The notes beneath the pieces were generated by a model. It ran no database searches. It was not told the DNA's origin and was given only the letters and a program-made list of their open reading frames with translations. A stretch of DNA of 5,941 nt from Tannerella sp. (lineage in GTDB: Bacteria; Bacteroidota; Bacteroidia; Bacteroidales; Tannerellaceae): the NCBI GenBank assembly GCA_031289445.1, contig JAITPL010000143.1, positions 1 through 5,941 on the forward strand, given 5' to 3'. A program made the translations under genes and the position numbers. Positions 1 to 5,941 of the stretch are shown piece by piece. Numbering within the stretch: the first letter of the stretch is position 1; each line of letters begins with the position of its first letter.

Positions 1-732
1 GCTTTGTTTTACTCATCGTGCATGATACGCAAACAGGCGCCGTCGGGCAAGAAATGGAACTTTGAGTTGAAGGCCGTATATGTTTTGGCGATACTGAATT
101 TCAACCTTTCGGAGACGGACAAGGACAATCAAATCTTCGAGTATGTATCCCTGTTGAACGAGCGGACAAAGGAGAAGTTTTCCGACAAGTTGCGGTTCAT
201 ATACATTCAGTTGAAGAATTTCGCGAAGTCGCCGGAAGAGTTGGAATCGCCGGTCGATTACTGGTTGTACTCGCTTCGGCATCTGGATAAACTTGACGAC
301 AAGCCGTTGGCAGTACAGGGGCGTATTTTTGAGCGATTGTTTCATATAGCAAGAATAGACAAACTAAATAAGGAAGAGATGGTAACTTACAATAAAAGTA
401 TATTGGAATACGACGACGTCATGGACGCCGTTCAGTATGCGTCTATAAGCGGCGAGAAACGCAGCATAGGCATAGGCGAAAAACGCGGTGAGAAGCGCGG
501 TCTAACCATAGGCAAGAAGCGTGGCATAACCATAGGCGAGAAGCGCGGCATAACCATAGGCGAGAAACGCGGCATAAGCATAGGCGAGATGCGCGGTAAA
601 GATATCGGCAAGAAAGAAGCATCAATCGTTTTTGCTAAAAAATTATATAAGAAAGGTACGCCAAGCGACGAAATCTCGGAAATGACCGATCTGCCTTTGG
701 AAGAATTGAAGGAGATTTTGGGAGAGAGTTGA
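1..732 (+). CDS. Rpn-family PD-(D/E)XK nuclease / putative transposase, C-terminal part (5' end outside window)
   Basis: The frame is already open at the first base, so the gene begins upstream; 243 codons are visible, ending in TGA. The first visible residues (ALFYSS..IRKQAP.GKKWNFELKAVYVLAILNF) match, from memory, the second half of the PDDEXK_2 / TIGR01784 domain, where a Y/F-S/A-S helix follows the catalytic E-x-Q strand. The catalytic D and E-x-Q/K residues therefore lie before the window and cannot be checked. After about residue 150 comes a tandem repeat tail (GEKRGITI-type units). The end is a short helical segment (FAKKLYKKG..DEISEMTDLPLEELKEIL), typical of this family's tail. Characterised Rpn proteins are DNA endonucleases that promote RecA-independent recombination; some act in phage defence and are inhibited by a small protein translated from their own 3' end. 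An in-frame ATG at 379 preceded by AAGGAAGAG could be such an internal start. The family is recognised with good confidence; activity is not shown. Confidence 0.82.
   Translation, partial: ALFYSSCMIRKQAPSGKKWNFELKAVYVLAILNFNLSETDKDNQIFEYVSLLNERTKEKFSDKLRFIYIQLKNFAKSPEELESPVDYWLYSLRHLDKLDDKPLAVQGRIFERLFHIARIDKLNKEEMVTYNKSILEYDDVMDAVQYASISGEKRSIGIGEKRGEKRGLTIGKKRGITIGEKRGITIGEKRGISIGEMRGKDIGKKEASIVFAKKLYKKGTPSDEISEMTDLPLEELKEILGES
451..606 (+). repeat. In-frame 24-nt tandem repeats (8-residue GEKRGITI units) in the Rpn tail
   Basis: Six full 24-nt units start at 451, 487, 511, 535, 559 and 583. A 12-nt half unit coding GEKR sits at 475-486. The translation reads GEKRSIGI, GEKR, GEKRGLTI, GKKRGITI, GEKRGITI, GEKRGISI, GEMRGKDI, then trails into GKKEASI. 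The central units at 511, 535 and 559 differ by only two bases from their neighbour, so the DNA itself is duplicated, not just the protein pattern. The half unit suggests the basic step is four residues (12 nt). Such arrays expand and contract by slippage or recombination without breaking the frame. The peptide is likely a charged helix or coil used for self-association, as in other Rpn tails. Confidence 0.9.
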
Positions 733-877
733 TTTTTTCTTGCCGGTTGGTCGTATTCGTTTCCGAGCCTGCGGGGAAAACCTGCCCGGACTTCGTGGAT
801 GCGACGCCAAGACAAGTGTCGCTCGACGTCGTTTTTTCTGCACGAACAACATCCCAATCAATGCAGTTGTTTGTTGT
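733..877. other. Intergenic stretch, GC-rich, no gene seen
   Basis: Together with the repeat array that follows, this makes a 314-bp gap between the Rpn stop codon and the ATPase start. The part at about 755-831 is clearly richer in G+C than the surrounding AT-rich DNA. It contains short inverted pairs (CGGG at 772-775 with CCCG at 785-788; GCGAC at 801-805 with GTCGC at 818-822) and a direct repeat CCTGC. The part from 832 to 877 is T-rich. Open frames crossing it on both strands give low-complexity or promoter-derived peptides and match no family I know. It may hold the end of the upstream transcription unit, or a copy of an interspersed genomic repeat. Confidence 0.6.
801..837 (+). terminator. 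Possible intrinsic terminator after the Rpn gene
   Basis: CGACG at 802-806 can pair with CGTCG at 827-831, directly followed by six T residues (832-837). The 20-nt interior can form only a small inner hairpin (GAC/GTC). A competing stem, GCGAC 801-805 with GTCGC 818-822, would place the T-run too far away. The arrangement of stem then T-run suits termination of the Rpn transcript 70-100 nt past its stop codon, but the stem is short, so this is tentative. Confidence 0.3.
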
Positions 878-911
878 TTTGTAAAGTCGAGTTTGCAATT
901 TTATACCTTTG
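878..911 (+). promoter_or_regulatory. Promoter P1 (distal repeat copy)
   Basis: The -7 box TACCTTTG (904-911) fits TAnnTTTG. The TTTG that heads the other copies' spacers (892-895) is only 8 nt away here because this copy is shortened. However, TTTG at 878-881 lies 22 nt upstream, still inside the 17-23 nt range of the Bacteroidota housekeeping sigma factor. The promoter may therefore work with a shifted -33 box or be weaker than the other two. Confidence 0.5.
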
Positions 912-933
912 TCGCCTAATTTGTAAAGTTGAG

Positions 934-965
934 TTTGCAGTTTCGAGGTTTTTATCATACCTTTG
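934..965 (+). promoter_or_regulatory. Promoter P2 (middle repeat copy)
   Basis: TTTG (934-937), a 20-nt spacer and TACCTTTG (958-965) match the Bacteroidota consensus closely. The -33 TTTG lies inside the right arm of the dyad at 921-940, so a protein bound to the dyad would overlap the polymerase site. Confidence 0.65.
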
Positions 966-987
966 TCGCCTAATTTGTAAAGTCGAG

Positions 988-1018
988 TTTGCAATTTCGA
1001 GTTTTTTTTATACCTTTG
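988..1018 (+). promoter_or_regulatory. Promoter P3 (proximal repeat copy), main promoter candidate for the ATPase
   Basis: TTTG (988-991), a 19-nt spacer and TACCTTTG (1011-1018) give a near-ideal Bacteroidota promoter. Transcription would begin around 1022-1025, leaving a leader of only about 22-25 nt before the ATG at 1047. The leader holds an A/G-rich stretch (GAAGAGAAAAC, 1030-1040), which is the usual kind of weak ribosome site in this phylum. As in P2, the -33 box lies in the right arm of the dyad (975-994). Confidence 0.72.
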
Positions 1019-1046
1019 TCGCCTGATTTGAAGAGAAAACAGCGAT

Positions 1047-2231
1047 ATGGAAAGTTTTTACAGGACACACAGGTATCTGTTGAAGCACCTGCCGGAGCAG
1101 TTAGTACGGCGAGGCCTTATGGATGAAATCGATTGGACGGAGCGTCTGATCGGTATCAAAGGCTCGCGCGGCATAGGCAAAACAACATTCCTGCTCTCGC
1201 TGGCTAAGGAGTTATATGGCATCAACAATCGCAAGTGTCTGTATATCAATCTTAATCAATTCTTTTTTACGGAACGTACACTAGTCGATTTCTCTGCCGA
1301 TTTTTTCGCGCAGGGGGGACGGACGCTGCTTATCGACCAGGTTTTCAAATACTCCGACTGGTCGCGCGAACTGCGTATCTGCTATGACCGCTTCCCCGAA
1401 CTGAAAATTATTTTTACCGGCTCGTCGGTGATGCGACTGAAAGAGGAAAACCCTGACCTGTCGGGCAAAGTGGCGGTTTACTATCTGCGCGGCTTCTCGT
1501 TCCGCGAATATCTGAATCTGGCAATCGGCGAGAATTTTCCGGCATATAAACTGCAGGATATTATCCTCCATCACAATAAGATAGCACACAAGGTTAATAA
1601 GCTCACTAACAGCAAGTTGCAAACATATTTCAAGGATTATCTGCATCACGGCTTCTATCCTTTCTTCCTCGAAAAACGTAACTATTCGGAGAATCTGCTT
1701 AAAACGATGAATATGACGCTTGAGGTGGATGTGCTGTATATCAAGCAGATAGAGCAACGCTACCTGCCCAAGCTGCGCAAACTGCTTTATCAGATATCGC
1801 TTGAAGCGCCGTGTACGCCCAATATCAGCCGCTACAGCAAGGAACTCGACATGTCGCGTGCTACGGTGATGAACTATATAAAGTACCTCAAGGATGCGCG
1901 TCTCGTCAATCTGCTCTACGATTCAGGCGAGGATTTTCCGAAGAAGCCTTCGAAGATTTATCTCTACAACACTAACCTGCTGCACGTTATGAATCAGGAA
2001 CACCAGAGCGAGTTGACGGAGTATAAGACATTCTTTTTCAATCAGTTGCAGAAAGATTCGACAGTTACCGAAGGCAACAAAAACACCGATTTTACTATCG
2101 ACGGCGAGCATGGTTTTTGTATCCGCGACAATACCTCTTTCAAGAACATCCCGCCATACTACTACGCTGTCAATATCAACATCGGCAGCGACAACTGTAT
2201 CCCGATCTGGTTATTCGGCTTCTTATATTAA
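1047..2231 (+). CDS. AAA_14-type ATPase with winged-helix and DUF4143-like C-terminal domain; altered Walker B
   Basis: The 394-residue protein has the usual length and layout of the large Bacteroidota 'ATP-binding protein' family (AAA_14 plus DUF4143). Walker A is GSRGIGKTT (residues 39-47). The Walker B strand is TLLIDQVFKY (93-102), where homologues read LDEVHKY, so the catalytic glutamate is Q98 (codon CAG at 1338-1340). The sensor strand is IIFTGSS (121-127). LSGK (138-141) stands where I recall LSGR/LSRR in relatives, followed by the typical FSFREYL. A winged-helix segment with a recognition-like helix (SRATVMNYIKYLKDARLV) spans about 258-290. The end IPIWLFGFLY is the family's usual C-terminus, but the preceding strand reads GFCIRDNTSFK in place of an E-x-G-x-K nuclease-like motif. 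The start is fixed by the promoter 29 bp upstream and by GAAGAGAAAAC just before the ATG. The protein is probably cytoplasmic; its biological role is unknown, and the substitutions suggest ATP binding with little hydrolysis. Confidence 0.85.
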   Translation: MESFYRTHRYLLKHLPEQLVRRGLMDEIDWTERLIGIKGSRGIGKTTFLLSLAKELYGINNRKCLYINLNQFFFTERTLVDFSADFFAQGGRTLLIDQVFKYSDWSRELRICYDRFPELKIIFTGSSVMRLKEENPDLSGKVAVYYLRGFSFREYLNLAIGENFPAYKLQDIILHHNKIAHKVNKLTNSKLQTYFKDYLHHGFYPFFLEKRNYSENLLKTMNMTLEVDVLYIKQIEQRYLPKLRKLLYQISLEAPCTPNISRYSKELDMSRATVMNYIKYLKDARLVNLLYDSGEDFPKKPSKIYLYNTNLLHVMNQEHQSELTEYKTFFFNQLQKDSTVTEGNKNTDFTIDGEHGFCIRDNTSFKNIPPYYYAVNINIGSDNCIPIWLFGFLY

Positions 2232-2251
2232 ACTTATATTCAATCAGTTAA

Positions 2252-2359
2252 ATGGCAAAAGAAATGAAAATAAAGACATACGAACTGCGAGAGCAAAAAA
2301 ATGCGATACCATCCGGAAAACGGCGCAAGAAAGATAAATATTTTTTAACAACATTATAA
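2252..2359 (+). CDS. Possible small basic peptide, 35 residues, unknown function
   Basis: An ATG at 2252, 20 bp after the ATPase stop, opens a 35-codon frame ending in TAA 11 bp before the oxidoreductase start. The peptide begins MAKEMKIKTYELREQ and continues with a basic patch (GKRRKKDK). It has no membrane segment, and I recognise no domain in it. Its first 13 bases (ATGGCAAAAGAAA) are identical to the first 13 of the oxidoreductase gene at 2371, so it could be a leader peptide, a decayed duplication of that start, or chance in A-rich DNA. No clear ribosome site precedes it. The fit between the two flanking genes is the only positional support. Confidence 0.25.
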   Translation: MAKEMKIKTYELREQKNAIPSGKRRKKDKYFLTTL

Positions 2360-2370
2360 ACAAAAAGATT

Positions 2371-5300
2371 ATGGCAAAAGAAAAGAAATTTTTGACATGT
2401 GACGGAAATCAGGCAGCTGCGCATATAGCGTATATGTTCAGCGAAACGGCTTCGATTTACCCGATTACGCCATCATCCACGATGGCTGAATACGTGGACG
2501 AATGGGCGGCTAACGGACGGAAAAACATTTTTGACGAAACCGTCCGGGTAGATGAAATGCAGTCGGAAGCAGGCGCCGCAGGCGCTATGCACGGCGCTTT
2601 GCAGGCGGGAACGCTCTCGACAACCTTTACGGCTTCGCAAGGGTTGCTGCTGATGATTCCCAATATGTACAAGGTGGCAGGCGAACTGTTGCCGGGCGTT
2701 TATCACGTCTCGGCACGCGCTTTGGCTTCGCACGCGCTGTCTATCTTCGGCGACCATCAGGACGTGATGGCTGTCCGACAGACCGGCGTGGCTATGTTTG
2801 CGACCGGCTCGGTGCAGGAAGTGATGGACTTGGCGGCAGTAGCGCACCTTGCAGCAATCAAGTCGCGCGTGCCTTTCGTGCATTTCTTCGACGGATTCCG
2901 CACCTCGCACGAGATACAGAAAATCGAGCAGCTGGACAACGAAGACCTTGCTCCGCTGATTGACCGGAAAGCTTTGGCGGCTTTCCGTCAGCGTGCTCTG
3001 AATCCCGAAAATCCTGTGGCTCGCGGAACGGCGCAGAATCCCGACATTTACTTCCAGGCTCGTGAGGCAAGCAATGTCTATTACAATCAAGTAGTTGATA
3101 TTGTGGAAGATTATGTCGATCAACTTTCGACTCTGACCGGACGCGAGTACAAGCTGTTCGACTACTACGGCGCTCCCGACGCCGAGAGAGTTATCATCGC
3201 GATGGGCAGCGTAACCGAAGCAATCAAGGAAACGATTGATTATCTGACGAAAAAAGGTGAAAAAGTAGGCTTGGTAGCGGTACATCTCTTCCGTCCTTTC
3301 TCGGTAAAACATTTAGGACAGGCCATTCCCGAAACTGCCAAACGCATTGCCGTTTTGGACAGGACAAAAGAGCCGGGAGCGCTGGGCGAGCCGCTCTATA
3401 TGGATGTAATAGAGGCATTTGCGCAAAGCAATGACATTCCTGCCGGGCGTAAACCTGTTATCGTAGGCGGTCGCTACGGTTTGTCGTCGAAAGACACTAC
3501 TCCGGCGCAGATTCTTTCGGTGTATGAAAATCTCTCTTTACCAACACCGAAAAACGGCTTCACGATTGGCATTGTCGATGATGTAACATTCACTTCGCTG
3601 CCGAAAAAGGAAGAACTCGCATTCGACGACGGCCCTTACGAAGCTAAATTTTACGGCTTGGGCGCTGACGGAACAGTGGGCGCAAACAAGAACTCCATCA
3701 AAATCATCGGCGACAACACCAACAAATATTGTCAGGCATATTTCGCCTACGACTCGAAGAAATCGGGCGGTTTCACTGCTTCGCACCTGCGCTTCGGCGA
3801 CAGTCCGATTCGCTCGACCTATCTCGTCAATACGCCCGACTTTGTGGCTTGCCACGTGCAGGCATATCTACGCCTTTACGACGTTACCAAGGGTCTGAAA
3901 AAGAACGGCACATTCCTGTTGAATACAGTCTGGACGCCCGAAGAGGTGAAGAAAAATCTTCCCGATAACGTGAAGGCTTATTTAGCGAAAAACAACATCA
4001 ATTTCTATATCATTAACGCTACCGGAATTGCAAAAGAGCTTGGGCTGGGCAACCGCACAAACACTATCCTGCAATCGGCTTTCTTCAAGATTACCGGCGT
4101 GATACCTTACGATTTGGCGGTCGAGAAGATGAAGTACATGATCAAGAAAACCTACGGCAAGAAAGGCGACGATGTTGTAAACATGAACAATGCGGCTGTT
4201 GACCGCGGCGCCGATTACGACAAAGTGGAGATTCCTGCCGAATGGGCTGACATTTCTGCCGAAGGCTTTGTATCTGCCGGAATTGCCGGAGCGCCCGAGT
4301 TTGTGAAGAAAGTGGTATTTCCCATCAATGCGCAAACCGGCGACGATCTGCCGGTATCTGCTTTCACCGGTCGCGAAGACGGTACTTGGGATCAGGGCAC
4401 CGCCGCCTACGAGAAACGCGGTGTGGCTTCGGCAGTGCCTGTTTGGGATGCGACAAAATGTATCCAATGCAACCAGTGCGCATACGTCTGTCCCCACGCT
4501 GCCATTCGTCCCTTCCTGCTCGATGCGGCCGAACAGGCCAAAGCGCCCGCCGCTTACAACACGCTGTCCGCTATTCCGGGCAAGACTTTCGAGGGATTGC
4601 AGTTCCGTATTCAGGTCAATGTTTTGGATTGCTTGGGATGCGACAACTGCGTTGACACCTGTCCGGGCAACAAGAACGGCAAAGCTCTGAAACTCGCTCC
4701 CATCGAGTCTCAATATGACAATCAGGCAAACTGGGATTTCTCGGTCAAGGAAGTCAAATCGAAACAGCATCTTGTTGACGTCGCCTCAAATGTGAAAAAC
4801 TCGCAGTTGGCAACGCCTCTGTTTGAGTTTTCGGGCGCATGTTCGGGTTGCGGCGAGACGCCTTATGTGAAATTGGTTTCGCAGTTGTTTGGCGACCACC
4901 AGATGGTAGCCAACGCAACAGGCTGTACATCAATTTATTCCGGCTCAGCGCCTTCAACTCCCTATACCAAAAACGAGCGCGGATTTGGCCCTGCCTGGGC
5001 AAACTCGCTCTTTGAGGACAATGCCGAATATGGCTTGGGAATGCAGGTTGCAACCGAAAAGTTGCGCGACCGTGTAGAGCGTTTGATGAGTGAGGTTATC
5101 GCTTTAGGACAACTGCCCGAAGAGGTTAAAGCGCTGTTTGAATCGTGGATTGCCAACCGCAATAATTACGCTAAAACACGCGAGATAGCCGACATCCTGA
5201 CGCCTGTTTTGAAAGAATATGCAGCGGCTAATCCGCAATGCAATGAGGGTCAGCAGCTTGCCGACCTGTCGCAATATCTCGTCAAACGTTCGCAGTGGAT

Positions 5301-5941
5301 TATCGGCGGTGACGGTTGGGCTTACGACATCGGTTTCGGCGGCCTCGACCATGTATTGGCGTCGGGACGCAATGTAAATGTTCTGGTTGTAGATACGGAG
5401 GTTTATTCCAACACCGGCGGACAGTCGTCCAAATCGACGCCGGTAGGTGCAGTTGCAAAGTTTGCGGCAGCCGGAAAGCGTATTCGCAAGAAGGATTTGG
5501 GAATGATTGCCGCGACTTACGGTTACGTTTATGTGGCACAAATCGCTATGGGAGCAAATCAGGCGCAGACCCTGAAAGCCATCCGTGAAGCCGAAGCATA
5601 CGACGGACCATCGCTGATTATCGCCTATTCGCCATGTATATCGCACGGTTTGAAGTACGGCATGGGCAAAGCGCAAGCCGAGCAGAAAGCCGCCGTCGAA
5701 TGTGGTTACTGGCATCTCTGGCGCTACGATCCGCGTCTCGAAGCCGAAGGCAAAAACCCCTTCCAACTCGATTCAAAAGAGCCTGACTGGACAAAATTTC
5801 AAGATTTCTTGAGAAACGAAGTCCGCTTCGCATCGTTGCTGAAGCAGTTCCCCGCCGAAGCGGTAGAACTCTTCAAGGTAACCGAAGAAAACGCCAAATG
5901 GCGCTTAGGCGGTTATAAACGATTGGCGACACAGACGTTCT
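2371..5941 (+). CDS. nifJ: Pyruvate:ferredoxin (flavodoxin) oxidoreductase, single-chain; 3' end just outside window
   Basis: The enzyme converts pyruvate, CoA and oxidised ferredoxin to acetyl-CoA, CO2 and reduced ferredoxin in the cytoplasm of anaerobes. The frame is open for 1190 codons without a stop, about the full length of bacterial enzymes (roughly 1170-1230). In order: the pyruvate domain with YPITPSS (30-36, T33), the TPP-activating glutamate E66 and R116 (matching Thr31, Glu64 and Arg114 of the Desulfovibrio africanus enzyme with a constant shift of two); domain II with RTKEPGALGEPLY (from 331); the gamma domain with GLGADGTVGANKNS (from about 429); the EKR linker (681-683); two ferredoxin [4Fe-4S] motifs, CIQCNQCAYVCP (697-708) and CLGCDNCVDTCP (754-765); the proximal cluster ligands C824, C827, C852 and C1089; and the TPP motif from GDGWA (980) to NTGGQ (1014-1018). 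Everything needed for catalysis is present. The ATG at 2371 fits the N-terminus of Bacteroides homologues (MAKEKKF); the ribosome site is only A-rich. I see no clear promoter in the 139-bp gap upstream. Confidence 0.97.
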   Translation, partial: MAKEKKFLTCDGNQAAAHIAYMFSETASIYPITPSSTMAEYVDEWAANGRKNIFDETVRVDEMQSEAGAAGAMHGALQAGTLSTTFTASQGLLLMIPNMYKVAGELLPGVYHVSARALASHALSIFGDHQDVMAVRQTGVAMFATGSVQEVMDLAAVAHLAAIKSRVPFVHFFDGFRTSHEIQKIEQLDNEDLAPLIDRKALAAFRQRALNPENPVARGTAQNPDIYFQAREASNVYYNQVVDIVEDYVDQLSTLTGREYKLFDYYGAPDAERVIIAMGSVTEAIKETIDYLTKKGEKVGLVAVHLFRPFSVKHLGQAIPETAKRIAVLDRTKEPGALGEPLYMDVIEAFAQSNDIPAGRKPVIVGGRYGLSSKDTTPAQILSVYENLSLPTPKNGFTIGIVDDVTFTSLPKKEELAFDDGPYEAKFYGLGADGTVGANKNSIKIIGDNTNKYCQAYFAYDSKKSGGFTASHLRFGDSPIRSTYLVNTPDFVACHVQAYLRLYDVTKGLKKNGTFLLNTVWTPEEVKKNLPDNVKAYLAKNNINFYIINATGIAKELGLGNRTNTILQSAFFKITGVIPYDLAVEKMKYMIKKTYGKKGDDVVNMNNAAVDRGADYDKVEIPAEWADISAEGFVSAGIAGAPEFVKKVVFPINAQTGDDLPVSAFTGREDGTWDQGTAAYEKRGVASAVPVWDATKCIQCNQCAYVCPHAAIRPFLLDAAEQAKAPAAYNTLSAIPGKTFEGLQFRIQVNVLDCLGCDNCVDTCPGNKNGKALKLAPIESQYDNQANWDFSVKEVKSKQHLVDVASNVKNSQLATPLFEFSGACSGCGETPYVKLVSQLFGDHQMVANATGCTSIYSGSAPSTPYTKNERGFGPAWANSLFEDNAEYGLGMQVATEKLRDRVERLMSEVIALGQLPEEVKALFESWIANRNNYAKTREIADILTPVLKEYAAANPQCNEGQQLADLSQYLVKRSQWIIGGDGWAYDIGFGGLDHVLASGRNVNVLVVDTEVYSNTGGQSSKSTPVGAVAKFAAAGKRIRKKDLGMIAATYGYVYVAQIAMGANQAQTLKAIREAEAYDGPSLIIAYSPCISHGLKYGMGKAQAEQKAAVECGYWHLWRYDPRLEAEGKNPFQLDSKEPDWTKFQDFLRNEVRFASLLKQFPAEAVELFKVTEENAKWRLGGYKRLATQTF

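Larger units (their letters stand above)
878..1026 (+). repeat. Three tandem promoter/operator repeats upstream of the ATPase gene
   Basis: Three head-to-tail copies occupy 878-919 (42 bp), 920-973 (54 bp) and 974-1026 (53 bp). Each begins with TTTGTAAAGT(C/T)GAGTTTGCA and ends with ATACCTTTGTCGCCT(A/G)A. Copy 1 lacks about 12 bp in the middle. The 20-bp core TTGTAAAGTCGAGTTTGCAA (879-898 and 975-994; variant at 921-940) is an imperfect dyad centred on TCGA, with 8 of 10 base pairs matching, as expected of a binding site for a dimeric regulator. Each copy also carries a complete Bacteroidota-type promoter. The array ends 20 bp before the ATPase ATG, so it almost certainly controls that gene. 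An alternative reading is iteron-like binding sites for the ATPase's own winged-helix domain. Confidence 0.88.

Noticed and set aside
733..738. Six-T run right after the Rpn stop as a terminator
   Set aside because: No stem can be formed by the sequence just before it.
432..857. Minus-strand frames of 141 and 60 residues with RFSPM or CLCRASRLW repeats
   Set aside because: These are antisense shadows of the 24-nt coding repeats in the Rpn gene, whose plus-strand reading is well supported.
635..994. Minus-strand 119-residue frame with repeated LQT(Q/R)LYKLGDKG units
   Set aside because: The repeated peptide is just the reverse translation of the promoter/operator repeats; it has no ribosome site of its own and no fold-like composition.
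799..1026. Plus-strand 75-residue frame through the repeat array
   Set aside because: It reads through three promoters, has low-complexity repeated content (CKVEFA.. units) and no family resemblance.
878..1026. Short repeats considered as a CRISPR array
   Set aside because: The units are imperfect, have no unique spacers of constant length, contain -33/-7 promoter boxes, and lie directly before a gene start with no cas genes nearby.
1281..1757. Minus-strand 158-residue frame inside the ATPase gene
   Set aside because: It lies opposite the Walker B and sensor regions of a recognised protein and shows no independent motif or start signal.
2313..2323. CCG-GAAAA-CGG as a terminator hairpin after the ATPase
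   Set aside because: The stem is only three base pairs and no T-run follows directly.
2473..3312. Long minus-strand frame (279 residues) within the oxidoreductase gene
   Set aside because: It is antisense to a clearly functional, motif-complete coding frame; composition is random-like and no domain is recognisable. The same applies to 3982-4770 and 5104-5766.

Overview
The window looks like the chromosome of a Bacteroidota organism, most likely of the order Bacteroidales. Three things support this: the intergenic promoters fit the Bacteroidota consensus (TTTG, 17-23 nt, TAnnTTTG); gene starts lack strong Shine-Dalgarno sequences; and the two accessory genes belong to families that are very abundant in that group. 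All credible genes are on the + strand.

Layout. (1) Positions 1-732 hold the C-terminal part of a gene cut by the window edge. It encodes an Rpn-type (recombination-promoting nuclease / PD-(D/E)XK 'transposase') protein with a tail of tandem 8-residue repeats. (2) Positions 733-1046 are non-coding. A GC-rich stretch with a possible terminator is followed by three tandem copies of a 42-54 bp unit. Each copy carries an imperfect 20 bp dyad and a good -33/-7 promoter, so the array is a triple promoter/operator in front of the next gene. (3) Positions 1047-2231 encode a complete 394-residue AAA_14-type ATPase with a winged-helix and a C-terminal nuclease-like domain. Its Walker A is intact, but the Walker B acidic pair reads D-Q instead of D-E and the usual C-terminal E-x-G-x-K is missing. 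(4) Positions 2232-2370 are a short gap with one possible 35-residue basic ORF. (5) From 2371 to the window end runs a nearly complete pyruvate:ferredoxin oxidoreductase (1190 codons visible, no stop reached), with all pyruvate, TPP and [4Fe-4S] ligands in place.

How the parts relate. The oxidoreductase is a core enzyme of anaerobic carbon metabolism: pyruvate to acetyl-CoA, CO2 and reduced ferredoxin. The Rpn gene and the ATPase are accessory genes of the kind that vary between strains. I see no functional link between them and the oxidoreductase beyond adjacency. The most interesting signals are the repeated promoter/operator array, the naturally altered active sites of the ATPase behind it, and the repeat tail of the Rpn gene, which may contain a separately translated small protein.
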